A stretch of 64,000 bases of DNA, taken from positions 462,976 to 526,975 of the forward strand of contig WTPW01000160.1 of assembly GCA_009809945.1 (NCBI GenBank). Direction: 5' to 3'. The position numbers and the translations under genes were made by a program. This stretch comes from Gigaspora margarita. Its lineage: Eukaryota; Glomeromycota; Glomeromycetes; Diversisporales; Gigasporaceae. The notes below the pieces were generated by a model. That model had not been told where the DNA came from. It saw only the letters and a program-made list of their open reading frames with translations, and searched no databases. The stretch's first letter is position 1, and each line of letters opens with the position of its first letter. Shown here one piece after another: positions 59,004-64,000 of the stretch.

Positions 59004-59222
59004 TTTTTTTTGGTTTCAAAGTGCCTGTCTTGGGGGATAGTGTTTATTCAGTTTACTCATCAGAAATTATACAGGGACAAAGGTACAACTAGCCACACAT
59101 ACACTTTTGATGTCTAATTTAAGTAGTCTGCCCAAAGGTTCCACACCAGCTGCCATACCTGCAACCCAACTACGTGAATTGTCTATTTAAACCCTCTGAT
59201 CTTATCTGCTCCGTGACCAATC
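59004..59222 (-). mobile_element. tRNA-derived SINE family, copy 3, 5'-truncated
   Basis: Only the tail-proximal part remains (TCTAATTTAAGTAGTCTGCC and AAAGGTTCCACACC on the plus strand), with a poly-A tail (poly-T at 59003-59012). A perfect 17-bp duplication flanks it (58987-59003, 59223-59239). The tRNA-like head is missing, as expected for incomplete reverse transcription. Confidence 0.85.
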
Positions 59223-59299
59223 TATTGTTTATTTAAATTATATTGTTATTTGGTTATATAAATTTAGTTAATTTCGCAAACTTAAAATTTTTGAAATAA

Positions 59300-60900
59300 T
59301 TTTGTACAACAAGATCAGATTAGATCTTTTGTTTATAATTAATCTTCTATTTTTTTTTCGCTTGTTGCACTTTACAAGAACACAAACCTTTGCAAGAAAA
59401 TAAACAACTTTTCAAAACCTTGCACAAGCCAATCTATATTTTAGGACTAGAAAACCAAGCTGGATCAGTAGATCTATAATCTGGTTTGCAGTAGACTGAT
59501 TTTTCGAAATAGTTCAAAATAGTTCGATAAAGTTCACATTCTGTACTAAAAGATCAGATTAGATCTTTTGTTTATAATTAGATTTTTTATTTTGTTTTTT
59601 TTTTTTTGTTTTTATTTTAATTTTTTTAAATTTTTTTTTATTTATTTATTTTTTAATTTTTTTTCATCTTATTTTTATTTCGGCTCTTTACAAGAACATC
59701 TTTCAAGAAAACAAACACAACTTTTTGGCCTTGCGCAGACCAACCCAAATTTCTGACACTTTGCAAGAACATACAATTGATGTCTCTAGCATTTCTAAAA
59801 TTCCAAGAATGCTTTTTTAAAGAAATAAAGGTTAAGTTAGGACTTTATTTATTTTTCATTTGACATAATTTGTTTTTGTTTTTTGTTTTTGTTTTTGTTT
59901 TTTTTTTAAATTTGGTTTATTAATTTATTTTATTCTGGCACTGTGTGAGAAAAGTACTCTTACTCCCTGGTGCTTTGCAAGAAACCAACCCAGACTTTTT
60001 CGTTGCTTCACAATTTTTTTGGTATTTTGCAAGAACATTAATGCAGCTTTCGCAATTTTTGAATTTGCAAGAACACAAACTCTTACTTCAGAGAAATGAA
60101 GATTTGGGGCTTCATTTATTTTTTTTATTAGTTTGCTTATACTTTTTGTTTTTTCTTTGGTTTTGTTTTTTTACTTATTTTTTTTATTTTATTTATTTCT
60201 GACTTCTTTAACACTTTGTGACTTTTCAGCACTTTACAAGAATACCAGTTTTAACTTCTCTTGCACTTTGCAAGAACATACTGGATTTTTTTCAACAATT
60301 TGCAAGAACACCAACACTTCTAATAAATGTTTTTTTTATTTTTTTTACTTCTTTGAAGTATTTAGAAAAAGAGAGCAAAATGAAGGTTATAGGCAAAAAA
60401 AAAGAAATAACCAAAGCGAAGATAATAGAAAACAAAGAAGCGAAGATAATAGCTAACTGTGGGGTGAGTAAAAATAAGTGTATAGGGTTAGCTTTTTATA
60501 CAGTATATAGTGATAGAATTAGATGCGATGAAAGTGCGAAAATAGTTTAAAATATTTGTAATAATGTAAAAATAATACTATATAATAATATAATATTAAT
60601 TAAAATATATATTTAATAAATGTAAATTATAATGTATAATATATAATAATAAATAAATATAAAATTTTATAATAAATTGCGAAAGTGTGCGAAATATTGC
60701 GAAAACTTGTAAAAAAGCATGATTATATAAATATGTATATCGTTTATTTATTTGTTAAAAAATTTTAAAAATTTGAAAATATTATAAAACAATGCGAAAA
60801 CATAATATAATATGCAAAATATTACCTCCTGCGACCCCCTTTTTTTATTTGATCTATTTCGCAATATTTTGCAATATATTTCAAATATTTAAAATAAATA
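59300..60900. repeat. Terminal repeat-rich region homologous to 12230-13960
   Basis: Direct-oriented similarity throughout, including AGATCAGATTAGATCTTTTG (59548), many CTTTGCAAGAACA blocks, AGCGAAGATAATAGCTAACT (60440) and TGATAGAATTAGATGCGATG (60510). The region is T-rich, and its Phe/Leu-rich ORFs are compositional. It forms the right end of the 16.2-kb element. Confidence 0.75.
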
Positions 60901-61047
60901 CTGTAATATTACCATAAAATAATGTAATATATTACATAATAAACTGTATCAAACATAAGATTTTTGTTATATTACAGGCCGTAATATCTTATGTAAGATT
61001 ATATATATAATTCGCTAATGTATTTTACTAATTAAAACTGTTATTCC

Positions 61048-61444
61048 TATAGCCTAGCTGATCCAGATGATGAAGTCTCTCTAGAAGTTAGTATTCTCTA
61101 ACAAGCATTTGAATTAATTGAAGAATTACCCTATTACCATAGCATGCCAGAAAAAATACAATTAAGTCTCAAAAGAAGCAGAAAGTTAGATTTGATTCTA
61201 AGATACAGAAAGAAGAATTTGAAATTGGTTATAAGGTTTGGGTACAAAAAAAAATTTTGAAGCCTCTCGCTCAGGAAAATTTGAAGAAAAAAGAACTAGA
61301 CCCTTTATTGTTAAAAATAAATTAAACAATAGAGCTTACAAGCTTTGTACAATAAATGGAAAAACATTAAAGCAGTATTACATTAGTGATCGTCTTGTTA
61401 AGTATTATGAGAACCAGAATTGGCAACCTGTGATTGTCATTTGA
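61048..61444 (+). pseudogene. Gypsy-type integrase C-terminal remnant
   Basis: It reads SLADPDDEVSLEVSIL-stop-QAFELIEELPYYHSMPEK, then in another frame KSQKKQKVRFDSKIQKEEFE, IGYKVWVQKK. After a slip in a 9-A run it reads ASRSGKFEEKRTRPFIVKNK and LNNRAYKLCTINGKTLKQYY, ending NWQPVIVI-stop at 61444. This is the usual C-terminal module downstream of the integrase core in Ty3/gypsy polyproteins (KVWV...K-W-x-GPF-like barrel). The catalytic core is missing upstream, where the 16.2-kb element ends instead. Confidence 0.7.
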
Positions 61445-61779
61445 ATTTCTAGTGGAAATTTTTAAAATGGACGGAAACACAACCCTACCCTTTAATTTAT
61501 TATGAGCAACAATTTTTTTTTTTCTCCCTCCTCTCTAAAATTAAAAATATTTAAAATTTTTTTTTTGAAACCTTAAAATGAAAACTTTGACCCTGCAATC
61601 TCAAACCCTAATTTTCTTGCTGAATTAGTTAAATATTGGAACTAAGACCCTGTATCACAGAATAATAGTTTTATTATTGCTACCAACCAGGTAGCTATCA
61701 CAGATAGAAAAGAAATTATACTTTCACTACAGTTTTCTTTAGAAAATGAAGAACAGATCCAGAATAGTGTTATCAATAT

Positions 61780-62043
61780 AATGAAACTAAAATTATTTCA
61801 GAAAGTTTAGAGCTAGAACCCAATGACAATCTAACAAATACTAATGCAAAAAATACTAATGAAGAATTATTTTTCTCACTTGTTCTTATTGAACCAGAAA
61901 ATGCTAACCCTCAAGATCCAATACCCAATGCTATAAATAAGTTAGTTATTGACTTAACTAGAACTGAAGGAAGAGTCTCTCTTAGAAGAAATCCATTAAG
62001 TAAAATCTCTTTAGTAAACAAGCTCAGAGAAGTAATTACTTAA
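61780..62043 (+). pseudogene. Degenerate ORF between integrase remnant and 3' LTR
   Basis: An open stretch of 87 codons without a good start (NETKIISESLELEPNDNLTN ... NKLVIDLTRTEGRVSLRRNP, VNKLREVIT-stop). It sits after the integrase C-terminus and before the PPT. It could be a remnant of a third ORF of the retroelement; no domain recognised. Confidence 0.35.
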
Positions 62044-62373
62044 GTTAGAAAGCTGAGAAAAACAAAAAGAACCTCAAGTTAGAATTCTGGAAGCCTGTTA
62101 TTACCTTGAACAGTTAAAAATTAATAGTAATACCAAAAAGGAACACCAAAGAATTTGGAACACCTTGAAAGAAAGTTTGGAACCTTGATGTGCTTTACGA
62201 ATATGAAAATGTGCCAACTGAATTTACCAATCCTACAAGTGTATAGACTGTTTTGTCTATATTCTACCACTACGATTACTTATACTAACTTAGAAAAACT
62301 GAGTGAAAAAAATTTTTCTCTGCTATTACATGAAATTGAAATTTGCAGTGCTTATTCTTAAAGAGAATAGAAA

Positions 62374-62969
62374 TGCTATAAAATAAGTTTTATTATTATT
62401 TTTATTATTATTATTTTTTTTTATTATTTTAGTATTTTTATTATTAGTTTTTTTAATATTATTTTTCTAGTATTATTGTATTTATATATTATTATTAGTA
62501 TTGTTTAATATTGCTATAAAAGCTTAAATTAGAAGTATGGACAAAATGGTACCATTTTTACCATTTTTACCATTTCTACCATTTCTACTATTTTTACCAT
62601 TTCTACCATTTCTACTATTTCTACCATTTCTACGATTTCTACTATTTCTACCATTTCTACTTCTAATGATCAAAAGATATATAAACCCTAGTTTTCTGCC
62701 CTTCTGTACAATAGACTCAGATTCAATTTTCCTCTTCTCTAATGTTTAGGAATAGTTATCTATTTTAAATATTATATTATAAATAAATAAAATATATCTT
62801 TGCCAAATAAATACTCTCTTGCTCTTTGATAAATAAATATAACGGACTGCTCTAGTAAAGTAATATTCTACTTGCACATTGCTTCATATCTTTTCTGACC
62901 CTTACAAAATTCCTGTTGCCATGTGTTGTATTGCAAGTACTATATTGAAGACAATAATTATTTGTAACA
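62374..62969 (+). repeat. 3' LTR with internal (CCATTTCTA)n expansion
   Basis: Starts TGCTATAAAATAAG after the purine tract and ends TTATTTGTAACA. It is 72 bp longer than the 5' LTR, mainly from a 9-bp TACCATTTC-type repeat at 62548-62658 where the 5' LTR has few units. The phenylalanine/leucine/proline ORF across it is an artefact. Confidence 0.85.
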
Positions 62970-63330
62970 ATATATTTTGTTTTTCAGTTATTGTTTTTTT
63001 TATTTATTTTTTTACTTTTATTTATTTTATTTATTCCTAACTTTCTTCAGAACTTTGCAAGAAACAACCTGAATTTCTGGCACTTTACAAGAACACCAAC
63101 TCTAACTTTTTTACCACTTTGCAAGAACATACTAAATTCTCTAACAATTTGCAAAAACTTATACACTTTTGAGAAATAGTTTTTTTTTACTTTTCTACTA
63201 TTTTTAAAAGTAGCAAATATGAGCGAAGAGAAATAATAGCTAACTGTAGATGAGGAAAATAAGTGTGTAGAGCTAGTATTATGCGATAAAGTGTGAAAGT
63301 AGGTTAAAATATTACTATTTTTCATTTTGT
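62970..63330. repeat. Right half of the repeat copy split by the LTR element
   Basis: It resumes with ATATTTTGTTTTTCAGTTAT, matching 12893-12915, then follows 13255-13640 (TTCTTCAGAACTTTGCA, CTTTACAAGAACACCAACTC, AATAATAGCTAACTGTAGAT). Confidence 0.75.
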
Positions 63331-63410
63331 TATTTTTTATTTTTTTACTTTTCTGCTATTTTTAGAAAGTAGCAAATATAAGTGAATATAAGTATATAAA
63401 GCTAGTATTA

Positions 63411-63751
63411 CAGTCAGACCTCCATAAATGCAATCTCCATAAATGCAATACCTCTCTAAATGCATGTTTTTGTCTTGTCTGTAAGAAATAATTAGTGCTA
63501 AATGCACGTTTTATATTCTGTAAATGCACTTTCTTCCAAATAATTTTCTATATCATGCTACCTCCCTAAATGCACATAGCCAATCAAATTTTAGTATTTA
63601 AGATAGATTATACAGTTTTTAGTAGAAGTTACACAAAATTGATGATCAAATCTTTAAAGCTGCAATTTAATTGGCTTTTCCTAAATGCAATACCTCCCTA
63701 AATACACATTATAGTCTTGTCTGTACACGTTGCATTTATGGAGGTTTGACT
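63411..63751. mobile_element. Tc1/mariner or pogo-like MITE, CAGTCAGACCTCCATAAATG family
   Basis: Left end CAGTCAGACCTCCATAAATG after TA (63409-63410). The right end is the inverse CATTTATGGAGGTTTGACT. The motif (C/T)CTCCCTAAATGCA recurs inside. About 340 bp. It is inserted just right of the split repeat copy. Confidence 0.75.
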
Positions 63752-63759
63752 ATCATCCA

Positions 63760-63960
63760 CAAATTTTATATATAGATATTAATCGATATATAACACTTAA
63801 TCGTTTTATATCAATTATAAAATATCATTATATATCGATTAATTGGATAAAAATTGATATATATCTAAATTTATATATATCATTTTTTATATTAAATCGT
63901 TATATATCTATAAATTGATTATAATCAGAATTATTTGAAACGATATATAACAACTAACAG
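63760..63960. repeat. TATATATCGATTAAT-type repeats
   Basis: Multiple copies of (A/T)TATATCGATTAA and TTATATATCTATAAATTGAT in both orientations. A similar patch lies at 42590-42740 on the other side of the nested insertion. These could be subterminal repeats of a further, outermost element. Confidence 0.5.
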
Positions 63961-64000
63961 ATCTTTAATGATTACATAATGTTTTGACCATCACCGGGTA

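Larger units (their letters stand above)
44797..61020. mobile_element. 16.2-kb Plavaka-like (CACTA-related) DNA transposon with cargo genes
   Basis: The termini CATCAGCAAATTTAAAAG and (inverse) CATTAGCGAATTATATAT are flanked by TA. Both ends carry AATATTTCAAAATATTT-type subterminal repeats (44820-44990, 60850-60900). The interior holds a transposase on the minus strand (49556-55269) between two accessory genes on the plus strand (47140-48844 and 56676-58838). The right end (59300-60900) is homologous to the non-autonomous element at 11941-14043, which has the better-preserved CATCAGCAA ends. Boundaries rest on that comparison, because the terminal match here is only moderate. Confidence 0.6.
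43229..62969 (+). mobile_element. LTR retroelement, internally deleted and interrupted
   Basis: 5' LTR 43229-43752, Gag-like remnant 44240-44692, integrase C-terminal remnant 61048-61444, a polypurine tract (AAAGAGAATAGAAA, 62360-62373) and 3' LTR 62374-62969. ATAT target duplications lie at 43225-43228 and 62970-62973. The flanks are two halves of one repeat copy. Reverse transcriptase, RNase H and the integrase core are absent. The interior is split by a 16.2-kb DNA element (44797-61020). Without it the element would be about 3.5 kb. Confidence 0.75.

Noticed and set aside
62537-62749. ORF with repeated FLPFLPF residues
   Set aside because: Translation of a 9-bp microsatellite in the 3' LTR.

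Overview
The window is an AT-rich, repeat-dominated stretch of a eukaryotic, fungal-looking genome. The organism is most likely an arbuscular mycorrhizal fungus of the Rhizophagus type. This is inferred from the base composition, short GT-AG introns, many transposon families that resemble Rhizophagus proteins as remembered (no search was run), and interstitial TTAGGG repeats. Two scaffold gaps (18530-18854 and 31521-32110), isolated N bases and frameshifts at homopolymers point to a draft assembly. I found no bacterial-type operons, CRISPR array, rRNA gene or canonical tRNA gene.

Layout. 1-3713 (-): degenerate Ty3/gypsy-type Gag-protease. 3726-5277 (+): integrase pseudogene interrupted by a 475-bp terminal-inverted-repeat (TIR) element that itself holds a second element. 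5464-6053: two small ORFs. 6070-6347: minisatellite. 6348-17340: no convincing gene, but a chain of MITEs, a tRNA-derived SINE, a 2.1-kb element and a 1.45-kb foldback. 17343-25241 (-): decayed Helitron Rep-helicase broken by a 180-bp MITE, a long palindrome and a 1.75-kb hAT-like element. 26961-28319: another hAT-like element. 28707-34378: relics of host genes (PRP6 splicing factor, an F-box/LRR-like fragment, SPRY, E2 ubiquitin-conjugating enzyme). 35136-42341: foldbacks and hAT-like elements with 8-bp target duplications.

42840-63330 is the most remarkable part and reads as nested insertions. A repeat copy (left half 42840-43228, right half 62970-63330) is split by an LTR retroelement (43229-62969, ATAT duplication). 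The retroelement interior is split by a 16.2-kb DNA element (44797-61020) carrying a Plavaka-like (CACTA-related) transposase and two paralogous accessory genes. The transposase is in turn interrupted by a SINE and by a MITE nested in a MITE. The 2.1-kb element at 11941-14043 looks like a non-autonomous relative of the 16.2-kb element.

None of the transposon genes appears intact. The useful content is structural: several insertions can be read to the base, ordered in time, and shown to interrupt a continuous coding frame. Many inactivating changes are C-to-T or G-to-A transitions. Family names come from motif recognition without database searches.
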